From: Cyclobacteriaceae bacterium
Lineage (GTDB): Bacteria > Bacteroidota > Bacteroidia > Cytophagales > Cyclobacteriaceae
Assembly: GCA_028285445.1 (NCBI GenBank)
Contig: JANQPQ010000011.1
Span: 1 to 64,000 of the forward strand
Length of the DNA stretch: 64,000 nt
Direction of reading: 5' to 3'
Shown: positions 1 to 8,952 of the stretch, piece after piece
Numbering within the stretch: position 1 is the first letter of the stretch
Layout of the letters: every line of letters starts with the position of its first letter
The notes under the pieces: model-generated
The model's database searches: none
What the model was told of the DNA's origin: nothing
The model's input: only the letters and a program-made list of their open reading frames with translations
Translations under genes and position numbers: made by a program

Positions 1-1091
1 TCTCCGGAGGTGCAGATGGATCACTCTTTACTGTTGGCACCAACGACGGCCTGTTGAGCTTTACAACTGCCCCCGATTTTGAAAATCCGACTGATGATAA
101 TACCGACAATGCATACATTGTTGAAATAACGGCCAGTGACGGCGTCAGAATGTCGGCTCAAACCATTACCATTACCGTTACGGATGCTGACAGCAATCCA
201 GTTTTTACAAATTCCGATGCTGTTTCTTTCGCCGAAAACAGCACTGGAACTGTGATCGACATTGATGCGAATGATGGCGACGGAGGATCAGTTGATGCCG
301 GCATCACCTACTCTTTGGTTGGAGGAGCAGACCAGGCATCATTTGCTATTGACCCGGGCACAGGAGCTCTAAGCTTCCAATCACCTCCCGATTTTGAGAA
401 CCCAACTGATGCCAACACCGATAATGGTTATGAAGTGCAGGTGAATGCCAATGATGGCACCAATTCGGCAATTCAAGCGATCTCGGTTACAGTTACGGAT
501 GTTGGCGAAAATAGTGCACCTGTAATGGCAGATCAAACCTTTGCCATTGATGAAAATAGTGCCAATGGAACTTCCGTTGGCACTATGTCGGCCACCGATG
601 GCGATAGCGACCCACTAACTTTTAGCATTACTGCTGGTAATGGGCTTGCCGGATTCACCATTGGCAGTTCTAGCGGGGAAATAACCGTAGCAGATGAGTT
701 GGTACTGGATTTCGAGACTAACCCCTCTTTCACCCTGACTATAGAGGTAAATGATGGCAACGGGGGAGTGACCCCAGCTACTGCTACAATCAATCTGAAT
801 GACTTAGATGAGAATGTGACTGCATTGGATGAATTCATCCTAAAAGGATTATCGATATACCCTAATCCGGTCGCCGACCAGTTGATACTTTCAGCTGATA
901 GCGAATTTAATAAAACGTTGAGCATCCGCATTAGCAGTACAGATGGCAAACTGATTTATAACGAGGATTCTATTCAAGCTAAGAATTCATGGCACCACTT
1001 GGTGGACACTAGGGGCTGGCCTGACGGCATATACATTCTCAACATCATAACTAATGAGGAATCATATAGCCATCTGGTAATTAAGAACTAG
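1..1091 (+). CDS. Cadherin-repeat surface protein with T9SS sorting tail (5' partial)
   Basis: The reading frame is open at the left edge and continuous from base 3, so only the C-terminal part (about 360 residues) is in the window. It holds about two and a half cadherin-like repeats of roughly 100 residues, with FAENSTGTV, IDENSANGTSVG and the repeated PDFENPTD motif, plus the Asp-rich segments expected of calcium-binding cadherin folds. The last 80 residues, starting near ISIYPNP and ending in SHLVIKN, are a typical type A T9SS C-terminal sorting domain. The product is therefore probably exported across the outer membrane by type IX secretion and anchored or released. Adhesion or substrate binding is likely, but the ligand is unknown and the N-terminus is outside the window. 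Confidence 0.88.
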   Translation, partial: SGGADGSLFTVGTNDGLLSFTTAPDFENPTDDNTDNAYIVEITASDGVRMSAQTITITVTDADSNPVFTNSDAVSFAENSTGTVIDIDANDGDGGSVDAGITYSLVGGADQASFAIDPGTGALSFQSPPDFENPTDANTDNGYEVQVNANDGTNSAIQAISVTVTDVGENSAPVMADQTFAIDENSANGTSVGTMSATDGDSDPLTFSITAGNGLAGFTIGSSSGEITVADELVLDFETNPSFTLTIEVNDGNGGVTPATATINLNDLDENVTALDEFILKGLSIYPNPVADQLILSADSEFNKTLSIRISSTDGKLIYNEDSIQAKNSWHHLVDTRGWPDGIYILNIITNEESYSHLVIKN

Positions 1092-1249
1092 CCGTTCTAA
1101 AACACATAGAGAAAAAGCAAGTATAAAGCCTCCTGTAGTACCATAGGCGTAGACTTGATGAGTGCAGTCCTGGCTGCCATAAACAATTGGTGCTCCTTTA
1201 TGTTACTATTAACGGTGACTGGGGAAATGTAGCCCCTATTGAACTAGAA

Positions 1250-2050
1250 ATGAGAAACGCCAAATTCCTTTCGCTGGCTCATTTATTTGTCCTCTTGGCT
1301 TTGATCTATTGGAATTACTACTCCAATACTGGCGTGATAAATGGCAATACCGTAGGTTCCATTAGCGATAAATTTGACAGCCTTTTCACTCCCGCCAGTT
1401 ACGCATTCTCTATTTGGGGTGTAATCTATCTTGGCCTGCTGGTATTTGCTGTGAACATGATTATTGTATCCTACTCTTCCAAACGAGATGCAGAATTTGT
1501 TCTGCGTGCCGCTCCATCACTAATTATTGCCCATTCATGTAGTGGGTTATGGCTCTATTTCTGGCTTCAGGAATTAACCGGGTTGTCAGTGGTTCTGATG
1601 CTGGCAGTGCTTGCATCTCTCACCACTGTGGTCCTTCGCCTAAGGATGGAAATGTGGGATGCCCCTCTAAAATACATTGCGACCGTCTGGTGGCCGATTG
1701 ATCTCTATTTCGGGTGGATCTCCGTGGCCACCATCTCTAATATTGCTTCCTACCTGAATAAAGTAGAGTGGCAAGGAGGTTTGTCTGAAGTCACATGGAC
1801 AATTATCGCAATCTCCTTGGGCACCATACTGAGCATGATCATGATCTTTAAAAGAAATATGAGAGAATTTGGAGTGGTCGTCATTTGGGCCTTTGTAGCC
1901 ATTGCGGTAAGACATTGGAATACTATCCCGGAGATCAAATGGTCAGCGTTAATTGCCGTTTCCACCATATTTGTTGCCTCCTCCTACCATGCCTATAAAA
2001 ATCGTAAAACACTACCGATTATCAGAAACCATCTGGCCAGCCAAGCTTAG
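1250..2050 (+). CDS. TspO/MBR-like multi-pass membrane protein
   Basis: I place the start at the ATG at 1250, giving 266 residues. A TTG further upstream would add an implausible polar extension. The protein has about seven or eight hydrophobic segments and the phrase FTPASYAFSIWGVIYLGL, which matches the conserved first helix region of tryptophan-rich sensory (TspO/MBR-related) proteins. Many Trp residues follow, as in that family. TspO-type proteins bind porphyrins or sterol-like ligands, but this longer Bacteroidota version has no firm ligand. It stands alone between the cadherin protein and the serine dehydratase gene. Confidence is good for a membrane protein of this superfamily and low for function. 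Confidence 0.72.
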   Translation: MRNAKFLSLAHLFVLLALIYWNYYSNTGVINGNTVGSISDKFDSLFTPASYAFSIWGVIYLGLLVFAVNMIIVSYSSKRDAEFVLRAAPSLIIAHSCSGLWLYFWLQELTGLSVVLMLAVLASLTTVVLRLRMEMWDAPLKYIATVWWPIDLYFGWISVATISNIASYLNKVEWQGGLSEVTWTIIAISLGTILSMIMIFKRNMREFGVVVIWAFVAIAVRHWNTIPEIKWSALIAVSTIFVASSYHAYKNRKTLPIIRNHLASQA

Positions 2051-2134
2051 TTTTAATGACTACCCTGTAAGATCCGAAACACACTAGCCATTATCCATTC
2101 AAAATCTTAAATTGAGTAAGATTCTCCCCGGTTT

Positions 2135-3685
2135 ATGGCTATCTCCAGCATTTTCAATGACGTGATTGGCCCGGTTATGCGCGGCCCCAGCAGTTCGCAT
2201 AGTGCTGCTGCCTGCCGTATTGGGCTTCTCCTCCACGATTTAATGCATGGCGAAATTGATAGCATCGTTATCGATTACGACCCCAATGGTTCTCTAGTCA
2301 CCACTCATGAAAGCCAGGGCACTGATATGGGGCTTTACGGCGGATTATTGGGTTGGCCACCGGACGATTCGCGTATGGTAGATTACAAAAAGCATATTAA
2401 AGAAGCTGGGATTCAGATTAAGGTTAACTACCTGGATTATGGAGCTAAGCACCCAAACAACTACAGGATCACCATTAGCAATGCATCCATAACTCAAACC
2501 ATGTCGGCAATTAGTACGGGTGGAGGCATGATGGAGATTCAAGAGATTGACGGATCGAAAGTTAGTATCTCTGGCGATTATCATGAGTTGCTTATCTATG
2601 GTAACGAGCTACAGTTAATAGAAAACCTTCTCCCTGAAATAGAGGCTATACAAATCAACCTAAACAAATCCTTTATCTGGATTTCGAATACCAAGGAGTA
2701 CTCTACAGAAGTTCTGGACATGATCTCCTCAATTCCCGGAGTGAATAAAATTTGCTACTTACGGCCAGTATTACCTGTTCTTTCTTCAAAAAATCTAAAT
2801 GTGCCATTTAGCACATGCAAAGAAATGCTCGAATTAGGAACTAATGAAGGCTTGGAGATTTGGGAATTAGCACTTCGGTATGAATGTGCCAGAGGTGACA
2901 TAACCGAGGGCGAGGTCTTGCAACAAATGGGCAGAATTCTGCACATTATGGAAACCGGGATTGAAGCAGGTCTTGCAGGCACCTATTACGAAGACCGAAT
3001 CCTACCAGTGCAATCCATTGGATTCAAAGATAAAATGGAAGGCAAGGAATTGCTTGACAGTGGCATGCTGAATACCATGGTGCTCTATACCACGGCTATG
3101 ATGGAAGTTAAGAGCTCTATGGGTGTATTTGTTGCCGCACCAACCGCTGGTTCCTGCGGAACATTGCCTGGCTCCATTTTGGGAGCTGCCAAAGAACTAA
3201 ATAGTAGTCATGAAGAAGTGATAAGAGCGTTGTTGGCCGCTGGTATCATAGGTGTATTCATTGCCGAACATTCCACATTTGCCGCAGAGGTAGCTGGTTG
3301 CCAGGCTGAAACGGGAGCAGGCGGCTCTATGGCAGCAGCGGGACTGGTAACCATAATGGGGGGCAACCTTAACCAGGCCGTCGCGGCTTCCTCCCTGGCT
3401 TTGCAGAACTCACTTGGCATCATATGCGATCCTGTTGGTAACAGAGTAGAGGCCCCTTGCCTGGGGAAAAATGTAATGGCAACTTCCAACGCCCTTAGCT
3501 GTGCAAACATGGCACTTGCCAACTACGATCATCTCATTCCATTTGATGAAGTAGTGCAAAGCATGAAAGAGGTGGGTGACATGATGGCCCATGAGCTTAC
3601 CTGCACGGGGCTTGGAGGTTTGGCAGCCACTCCTACCGGCCAGGCCATCCTGGCTAAGCTCAACGAGAAGGCCAAATATTGCTAG
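2135..3685 (+). CDS. sdaA: L-serine ammonia-lyase (iron-sulfur, single chain)
   Basis: A 516-residue enzyme converting L-serine to pyruvate and ammonia with a 4Fe-4S cluster. The N-terminal part is the beta domain (FNDVIGPVMRGPSSSHSAA, with the SSSHS substrate loop), followed by an ACT-like region (about 140-210). The C-terminal alpha domain carries AAPTAGSCGTLPG (near 335), AGCQAETGAGGSMAAAG (near 388) and HELTCTGLGG (near 489), supplying the conserved cluster cysteines. The length fits the fused single-chain type. The start ATG at 2135 is the only sensible one. The TPR gene begins 13 bp after the stop, so the two may be cotranscribed. The protein is cytoplasmic, and no defect was seen. Confidence 0.93.
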   Translation: MAISSIFNDVIGPVMRGPSSSHSAAACRIGLLLHDLMHGEIDSIVIDYDPNGSLVTTHESQGTDMGLYGGLLGWPPDDSRMVDYKKHIKEAGIQIKVNYLDYGAKHPNNYRITISNASITQTMSAISTGGGMMEIQEIDGSKVSISGDYHELLIYGNELQLIENLLPEIEAIQINLNKSFIWISNTKEYSTEVLDMISSIPGVNKICYLRPVLPVLSSKNLNVPFSTCKEMLELGTNEGLEIWELALRYECARGDITEGEVLQQMGRILHIMETGIEAGLAGTYYEDRILPVQSIGFKDKMEGKELLDSGMLNTMVLYTTAMMEVKSSMGVFVAAPTAGSCGTLPGSILGAAKELNSSHEEVIRALLAAGIIGVFIAEHSTFAAEVAGCQAETGAGGSMAAAGLVTIMGGNLNQAVAASSLALQNSLGIICDPVGNRVEAPCLGKNVMATSNALSCANMALANYDHLIPFDEVVQSMKEVGDMMAHELTCTGLGGLAATPTGQAILAKLNEKAKYC

Positions 3686-3698
3686 AACCAACTTAGTA

Positions 3699-4232
3699 AT
3701 GGACAAAGGTCAAATTGAGAAACTACTTGACAACTCATGGCAAGCACGAGGCCAGGGCCACTATGATATAGCCAAGGATCTGGTTCAACAAGCGCAAGCT
3801 CTCTGCGAGGACTCTGATTATCTCTCGCTTGGCAGGATATATCATATCTTCATGCAGTTTGAGTCAGATCATGATAACCTCCCTGACGCCATCTCACTTA
3901 GCAGGCAATCAATTGCCTACTACAATCAATCAAAAGACAGGAACAAAATTGCCCACTCGGTGAGACATTTGGCGGATCTGCTGTTTAGGAAAGAGGAATT
4001 CGCTGAAGCTAAATTGAATTACGGTAATAGCATCACCATCTATAGAGAACTGAACGCCAGCAAAGGAGATTTGGCCAATGCACTAAGAGGCTATGCAATA
4101 CTTCTTGAAAAGTTGCGGGAAGAGGAGGAGGCAATACGCGTGTGGCAGGAAGTTCGGGAGTTGTATGATAGTATTAATTTGAAAGGTGGCGTAGAAGAAG
4201 CAAATACTAGATTGAACTCTCTAAATTCGTAG
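3699..4232 (+). CDS. Tetratricopeptide repeat protein
   Basis: The start is taken at the ATG at 3699, just after sdaA ends; the same frame stays open upstream inside sdaA, but that part is out of frame with the enzyme. The 177 residues are helical and contain three to four TPR-like units, for example the segments around SLGRIYHIFMQF, KIAHSVRHLADLLFRKEEFAEAKLNYGNSI and DLANALRGYAILLEKLREEEEAIRVW (cut here to short quotes). There is no signal peptide, so it should act in the cytoplasm as a protein-protein scaffold. No partner can be named. The tight spacing suggests cotranscription with the serine dehydratase gene. Confidence 0.75.
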   Translation: MDKGQIEKLLDNSWQARGQGHYDIAKDLVQQAQALCEDSDYLSLGRIYHIFMQFESDHDNLPDAISLSRQSIAYYNQSKDRNKIAHSVRHLADLLFRKEEFAEAKLNYGNSITIYRELNASKGDLANALRGYAILLEKLREEEEAIRVWQEVRELYDSINLKGGVEEANTRLNSLNS

Positions 4233-4382
4233 TGACCAACCAGATATCTGGGATCGCCTTTCGTTTTGATAGGACCATATTCCAGGTATAAGCTGGGAAA
4301 TCCCAACTCGAAAAGGTAATTAAAGTTGATCTGTATGGAGCCCCTTCAGAGATGCTCACATCTTCCCCCATTTTGCCTCTTA

Positions 4383-4403
4383 CCCAAATTGGACTAATTT
4401 GGG
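4383..4403. repeat. Inverted repeat just upstream of an exported protein gene
   Basis: An 8-bp perfect inverted repeat (CCCAAATT, 5-nt spacer, AATTTGGG) ends five bases before the ATG at 4409. It could be an operator or an mRNA hairpin affecting translation start. No regulator is assigned. Confidence 0.4.
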
Positions 4404-4408
4404 CTTAG

Positions 4409-4990
4409 ATGAAACAAGCCCTAATCCTCCTACTGGTGGCAACCAGTCTCTCAAGCTATGGCCAATTCGATCGTAAAGGCGGGATTTTCAGTTTTGGTTT
4501 GGGAGCTGGCTATTCAAGGCATGCTGACGGCTATTCAGAGGCAGACCCCCTCCTTCTCAATGATATCGAAGATTTTAGCGGAATACGGGTGCTCACCATG
4601 GATCTCAAGTTGGGCATATCATTTGAGAGCGTACTTATGGCCTATGTTACCGTGAAGTACGCTCCACCAGTTGTTTCACCGCACCGGTCATTGTACCAGG
4701 GCTTTGCCTTATCCTATTCACCAATGTCAATGAATCAGTGGTTTTTCACGGGAGGGGGAGGCATCAGCAAAGCCAACAATAGCACTAACCAGTTGGCCCG
4801 TGGGGGGCTGGCTAACCTGGGCGTTGGCTATGAGTTCACGCCAGGGTTTATGGCTGAAGTCAACCTATTCTTTGGAAAATTGGACAGTACCCCCCTGCAG
4901 AATCAATTGCTCGCTAATGAGCACGAACTGTTTACCAATTTTACCTTAAGCTACATATTCTATCGCAGGGATAAACCCGGAGATAATTAA
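4409..4990 (+). CDS. Small outer-membrane-like beta-barrel protein
   Basis: A 193-residue protein with a clear N-terminal signal peptide (MKQALILLLVATSLSSYGQ). The mature part alternates polar and aromatic or hydrophobic residues and is rich in Gly, Phe and Tyr (GIFSFGLGAGYSRHADG, NLGVGYEFTPGFMAEVNLFF), ending in strand-like FTLSYIFYRRDKPG. This suits a small eight-stranded outer membrane barrel such as the OmpW/PorT-like proteins common in Bacteroidota. No specific family is recognised. It converges with the leftward lipoprotein gene that ends 10 bp away. Confidence 0.55.
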   Translation: MKQALILLLVATSLSSYGQFDRKGGIFSFGLGAGYSRHADGYSEADPLLLNDIEDFSGIRVLTMDLKLGISFESVLMAYVTVKYAPPVVSPHRSLYQGFALSYSPMSMNQWFFTGGGGISKANNSTNQLARGGLANLGVGYEFTPGFMAEVNLFFGKLDSTPLQNQLLANEHELFTNFTLSYIFYRRDKPGDN

Positions 4991-4999
4991 TCAAACTGA

Positions 5000-6262
5000 T
5001 CAGTCAGGCCTCTGATTGGGCCCGAAAGTGATGCTGTTTGGTGTATTCAGATTTACCTGATCGTTAATAAACTCTTCCCGAAACTCACCGGTGATTGCAT
5101 CGTACCTGTTAACCACATTGTTTTGCCAATCACACAAAAAGAGGTTTCCTTTTCCGTCAAACAGATATCCCTCTACCCTGGTAAGGCCGGTAACGAAAGT
5201 AGACTTGAATGCTCCGCTATTCTTATCAAATATCTTGACCTGCCCTACAGACCAATCCGAAACATAAAGGTCGTCGCCATCAATCCACAGATTTACTGGG
5301 CCTGTAAGGCTTGAATTGATCAAAACACCCAAGGCATTGCCCTGGCTATCAAACTTCCTAACGTCCGGTATACCCCACGATGTGATATACAAATTGCCAT
5401 CATCATCCCAGGTTTGATCCATACCCTGAAAATAGGATGGCAAAACCTCACCAACGAAAGTACCACTGGTGGTGTCAAACTTCACCACTGCATCGCGTGT
5501 ATTCCCCCACTGACTTACATATAAGAGTCCGTCGGGGCCATAATTCATTTTGGTGGGCCTGTCAAGTTCGTAGCCACTGGTGAAGCTCTCGATAAAGTCG
5601 CCAGTTTGCCCATTAAACTTCAAGATGGCCGTGCTACCCATTGAACTCACATACAGGGCACCATCTTTTCCAAAACGTACCTCCTGCACATCATTAAGCC
5701 CGGCCGTACCCGGACTAATAAATGTTTTAATGTGTTCGCCAGTAACGCCATCATATAATTCCACGGAGTGTCGGCGACTACTACTGATATATAGGTCGAA
5801 GATTTCTGTATCTTCCAGTTCGAATTCTTCTGAGGGCGAAGAAAGAACAGATTCAACATCCGTCCTGGAACTCACCGCCAGCACAAATGCTACCACCTTG
5901 CTGCCATTGCCAATGGCGTTACCATCCGTATCTGTTTTATCCGCTGTAATATTCTTACGGATATTTCCTGGAGAAAAAGGGCTTATCGCATCATAGGCGC
6001 CAGCAATAACAGCTTGAGCCTGCGTCAGGTCGAAACTTGCAGCACTCGAACTAGGCACGAACATAATTCGGTACTCACTAACAGCCTCAAGGCTTGCGGC
6101 ATTGAAGAAAACTCGGATATCGGAAGAGTTGCCAGCATTGTCCATGTCAAATATTCTCAGCGCTACGGGCTGGTCAATTTGTACAGCCGGTGATTCGTCC
6201 TCGGAGCACGAGAAAATAAACATGGCAATGCCAAAGAATAGCAAAAACTGAATAGGTTTCAT
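5000..6262 (-). CDS. NHL/SMP-30-type beta-propeller lipoprotein
   Basis: A 420-residue protein with a lipoprotein signal ending in FIFSC. After a roughly 130-residue N-terminal domain come about six propeller blades with repeated phrases such as GKDGALYVSSMG, GPDGLLYVSQWG, DDDGNLYITSWG, DGDDLYVSDWS and DGKGNLFLCDW. This is the NHL/SMP-30/gluconolactonase-like pattern. Such proteins often bind ligands or act as lactonases, but no catalytic residues can be assigned with confidence. It probably sits in the outer membrane facing the periplasm or surface. The neighbouring leftward gene is also a propeller protein, separated by about 120 bp. Confidence 0.72.
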   Translation of the reverse strand: MKPIQFLLFFGIAMFIFSCSEDESPAVQIDQPVALRIFDMDNAGNSSDIRVFFNAASLEAVSEYRIMFVPSSSAASFDLTQAQAVIAGAYDAISPFSPGNIRKNITADKTDTDGNAIGNGSKVVAFVLAVSSRTDVESVLSSPSEEFELEDTEIFDLYISSSRRHSVELYDGVTGEHIKTFISPGTAGLNDVQEVRFGKDGALYVSSMGSTAILKFNGQTGDFIESFTSGYELDRPTKMNYGPDGLLYVSQWGNTRDAVVKFDTTSGTFVGEVLPSYFQGMDQTWDDDGNLYITSWGIPDVRKFDSQGNALGVLINSSLTGPVNLWIDGDDLYVSDWSVGQVKIFDKNSGAFKSTFVTGLTRVEGYLFDGKGNLFLCDWQNNVVNRYDAITGEFREEFINDQVNLNTPNSITFGPNQRPD

Positions 6263-6380
6263 TTGGTTTAGGATTAGGGTGATTCAGGGTTTTGACATCA
6301 AATTGTATTCCCATCGTTACCCAAATTCCAAAAATCCCCCAATCAAGGTGTGGGGAAATTATTGGGTAGAAAACCGGTGG

Positions 6381-8252
6381 CTATTCTCCCAGTTGCTCCT
6401 TCAAACGGCCATCCAAGTCCTCCAGAACCTGCATACCATCAGGTTCTATTCCCGGGGAAAATTCGGAGACTTCAGCTTTCGACACAGCGTCGAACACCTT
6501 TATTAAATTCTTTCTGGGCAGGGTGACATAGACCTTACCGGCATAAGCGAAAATGCTAAGAGGCGTTGTTTCTAAGATAATCTCCCTTTTGAATTCCTTG
6601 GTAATTGCATCAAATACCGAGATGTTTCTGCTAAAGACATTGGCTACCCATGCTTCGTGGTTTGTGAAAGTGAGCTTCACCGGGAATCTACCTTTCGAAG
6701 GAAAATCAGCTATTTTTTCAAGTGTGGTGGCATTCAATACCGTCACCATATTGGCTCCATTGCTTAACACCCACAGTTCGCTGCCATCTGGGCTAAGCTC
6801 CAGCCCCTCGGGCCCATCCGGAGTCTCCAGATGCACAACCTCCTTTGTTTTGGTGTCAATCATTGAAATGGTATTTGACTCGATATTCGAAGCATAAATT
6901 CTTGAATAATCGCTGGTGCTACGGAGCACGTGACTTCCCTTCATGGTTTTATAACTGTGCAGCAAATTGCCCGTCTTCACCTCTACTTCCTTCACCACAC
7001 CTTCCTCCTCGGCCGTAAGCCAAATGATTGACCCATCGGCGTTGGTGAGGACCCCATGCATAGCCTGGGAGTTCGCCATTGTCAATTCCCTGGACTTAAA
7101 GTCGTTAGTGCTAATTATTGTTGCCGACTGCTGCTTTTCGTTCATCCATTTTAGCTCATTTGATTTTATCGGCCCCTTATGGGGTTTGGGGAAAGAACCA
7201 TAGTTAGCCACTGATATAAAGTTTCCATCTTTTGAAAGTGAAATCTCATGGGGGCCCTTGCCTACTGGTATCTTCTTTATCACTTTTTCTGTGTCGAGGT
7301 TAACCACAGCCACTTCATGCCCAGACCGATTGGCAACAAACAGATAAGGGGTACTGGACGTTGCAAATTGCTCATAGCTTCTCCGCAAGGCCTCAAAATC
7401 TACTTTGTAAATGTTCACCCACTCATTCTTAAGTTCCTTGCTACTGGCGAAGTACAACTCCTTGCCCTGAGCAGCGATTTCAGGATAGAGGTCACTTCCT
7501 CCTGAATTCAGTTCTTTAATATTCTGCGGAACCGTCCACCGACCACCATCCTTAAAACTGATATAGAGATCGCCGTAGCCAGTCACATTTTGTGGCCGAC
7601 CGGAGGCTTCGAAAACCAGTACTTTCTCATCCCGGCTTATTTCAAGATTCCACTCGCCGGTTGGGCTATTGACTATAGGCCCCAGGTTGATGGGGTGTGA
7701 GAAATTCCCGCCCCGGTTTTCAACCATATAAAGATCGCCCTGCCCATAGCCCCCCGCTCTGGTTGAGGCAAAGTATAGATTACCGTTTGCTGAAGTTCTT
7801 GGGCTATACTCTGTGCCTTCGGAATTAATGTGATCACCTAGTCGCTCAGGTTGACCCCAATCTCTGTTGCCATTACGAGTCACTCGCCAAATGTCTGCAC
7901 TAGGTTTGGCCTTACCGTTGGGCCTGCTTGAAATGAAGTAGAGCGTGTTGCCATCGATTGACAAATGCGGCTCAGCATCATCGAACTCACCGGAAAATGA
8001 GGCCACCGCTGGATTAGACCACCTGCCATTCACTTTTTGAGAATAATAGATTGTACTCGTCAGTGATCCCTTCCCCCATCTGCCATTACTACGGGCGAAG
8101 TAGAGTTCATCCATATTCTCTGAAAAAGTAATACCGTATTCAATAACATCAGTGGAGATGTTCCCCTCTGCAAAAGTTGTGACTGCTACATTCTGGGCGC
8201 TTGCTGAATAAAATACGCTTAGGCATAAGCAAAGAAGGGCTAATGGTCTCAT
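6381..8252 (-). CDS. Exported double beta-propeller protein (PD40 + YVTN)
   Basis: A 623-residue protein with a signal peptide (MRPLALLCLCLSVFYSASA). Residues about 25-280 are TolB-like WD40 (PD40) repeats with phrases such as GNTLYFISSRPNG, GNLYFASTRAGG and KVLVFEASGRP. Residues about 290-610 are a YVTN-type propeller: PYLFVANRSGHEVAVVNL, SVANYGSFPKP, SRIYASNIESN, SELWVLSNGANM and HEAWVANVFSR. The two propellers together form an unusual fusion. Function is probably binding or sensing at the cell envelope. It is transcribed leftward and starts beside a 628-bp gene-poor gap. Confidence 0.72.
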   Translation of the reverse strand: MRPLALLCLCLSVFYSASAQNVAVTTFAEGNISTDVIEYGITFSENMDELYFARSNGRWGKGSLTSTIYYSQKVNGRWSNPAVASFSGEFDDAEPHLSIDGNTLYFISSRPNGKAKPSADIWRVTRNGNRDWGQPERLGDHINSEGTEYSPRTSANGNLYFASTRAGGYGQGDLYMVENRGGNFSHPINLGPIVNSPTGEWNLEISRDEKVLVFEASGRPQNVTGYGDLYISFKDGGRWTVPQNIKELNSGGSDLYPEIAAQGKELYFASSKELKNEWVNIYKVDFEALRRSYEQFATSSTPYLFVANRSGHEVAVVNLDTEKVIKKIPVGKGPHEISLSKDGNFISVANYGSFPKPHKGPIKSNELKWMNEKQQSATIISTNDFKSRELTMANSQAMHGVLTNADGSIIWLTAEEEGVVKEVEVKTGNLLHSYKTMKGSHVLRSTSDYSRIYASNIESNTISMIDTKTKEVVHLETPDGPEGLELSPDGSELWVLSNGANMVTVLNATTLEKIADFPSKGRFPVKLTFTNHEAWVANVFSRNISVFDAITKEFKREIILETTPLSIFAYAGKVYVTLPRKNLIKVFDAVSKAEVSEFSPGIEPDGMQVLEDLDGRLKEQLGE

Positions 8253-8497
8253 GGTTGGTCCTTATGGTGTTCTATTCCAACTACGAACGCCACTGGGCCT
8301 TGTTTGAGAATTTTGACGGATGGGGGCTTAGACCGGATATAAAACGACTTTCATCACTGATTAAAGAACAAATTAAACTCCGGCGCCCAAGCCTATCGCA
8401 TACTTTTCTCAACAATGTATTTGTGTTGTATCTCAATACAAATTGAAAAGAAGGCAGCACCAAATCTCTGGATTAGGCAGAAAAAAGAAAAAAAATC

Positions 8498-8526
8498 TTG
8501 ACTGGCGTCAACCTTCTTCCTATACT
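8498..8526 (+). promoter_or_regulatory. Candidate strong promoter upstream of the tRNA cluster
   Basis: TTGACT, a spacer of exactly 17 bp, then TATACT. This is close to the general bacterial sigma70 consensus and differs from the usual Bacteroidota TTTG/TAnnTTTG form. It points toward the terminators and tRNA genes and there is no other obvious use for it. Transcription would begin near 8533. Confidence 0.5.
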
Positions 8527-8532
8527 CGCGTT

Positions 8533-8689
8533 CCTTTTACGGAAATGACATTTATTAAAATACATATCGAACCCAAAATGAGTGCAAACTTAGATTATGG
8601 CCAGTGGGCTATAAGGTTGCCGGGTTATAAGATTTAGATTCGAATAAAGAAGATATATCAAAAGCCTGGGCACTCGTTCAGGCTTTTTT
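8533..8689 (+). ncRNA. Candidate short transcript between promoter and terminator
   Basis: This stretch lies between the near-consensus promoter and an intrinsic terminator, so a transcript of about 155 nt is predicted. It begins with a small TTCC/GGAA hairpin and contains a 19-codon ORF (MSANLDYGQW...) of doubtful value. No known RNA family is recognised. It could be a leader that continues into the tRNA cluster when termination fails. Confidence 0.3.
8660..8689 (+). terminator. Intrinsic terminator
   Basis: AAAAGCCTG, a 10-nt loop, CAGGCTTTTTT. A 9-bp stem runs directly into a T tract on the plus strand. The only transcript it could end is the candidate short RNA starting near 8533. Confidence 0.7.
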
Positions 8690-8840
8690 GATTTATAGAC
8701 AGTAAGTGAAATGAGATTATTTGGAACGAAACATATTATTCCCAGTAGTTCGCTTGGCATGCGTTATAGTGACGCCGTACAGGAGAATTGCGCAATATCA
8801 GAGCCGGATTACAGTAGTTGATCTACTGAGAGAAATTTAT

Positions 8841-8873
8841 AAAGCCCGGCTCATACAGAGTCGGGCTTTTTTT
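8841..8873 (+). terminator. Intrinsic terminator immediately before tRNA-Lys
   Basis: AAAGCCCG, a 13-nt loop, CGGGCTTTTTTT. The T tract ends seven bases before the mature 5' end of tRNA-Lys, leaving no room for a promoter between them. It either ends an upstream RNA, with the tRNAs reached by read-through, or works as an attenuator for the tRNA cluster. Confidence 0.7.
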
Positions 8874-8879
8874 ATGTCT

Positions 8880-8952
8880 TGGCCTATAGCTCAAACGGAA
8901 GAGCTCCGGACTTTTAATTCGGAGGTTCCAGGTTCGAACCCTGGTGGGCCAA
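8880..8952 (+). tRNA. tRNA-Lys(TTT)
   Basis: A full cloverleaf can be drawn: acceptor TGGCCTA/TGGGCCA, T8 A9, D stem GCTC/GAGC, anticodon stem CCGGA/TTCGG with loop CTTTTAA (anticodon TTT), variable AGGTT and T arm CCAGG-TTCGAAC-CCTGG. The first base pair is T-A rather than the usual G-C. CCA is not encoded. tRNA-Lys(UUU) is the classic target of the PrrC anticodon nuclease. Confidence 0.9.

Larger units (their letters stand above)
8253..8879. other. Gap of 627 bp holding a candidate promoter and two terminator hairpins
   Basis: No convincing protein gene is present. Rightward it holds a near-consensus sigma70-like promoter (8498-8526) and two intrinsic terminator-type hairpins (8660-8689 and 8841-8873), the second ending seven bases before the first tRNA. 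Other small hairpins (for example CAGTAG/CTACTG near 8813-8829) are visible. The gap may encode short leader or regulatory RNAs for the tRNA cluster. Confidence 0.5.

Noticed and set aside
4091-4306. Leftward frame with protein-like text (LYLEYGPIKTKGDPRYLVGHY)
   Set aside because: It overlaps the end of the TPR gene, lacks a good start and is cut by a stop upstream. It may be a relic of an older gene but could not be supported.
8443-8637. A 64-codon rightward frame in the gap before the tRNA cluster
   Set aside because: The promoter (8498-8526) lies inside it, its composition is not protein-like, and no family matches. Only the last 19 codons would follow the promoter.
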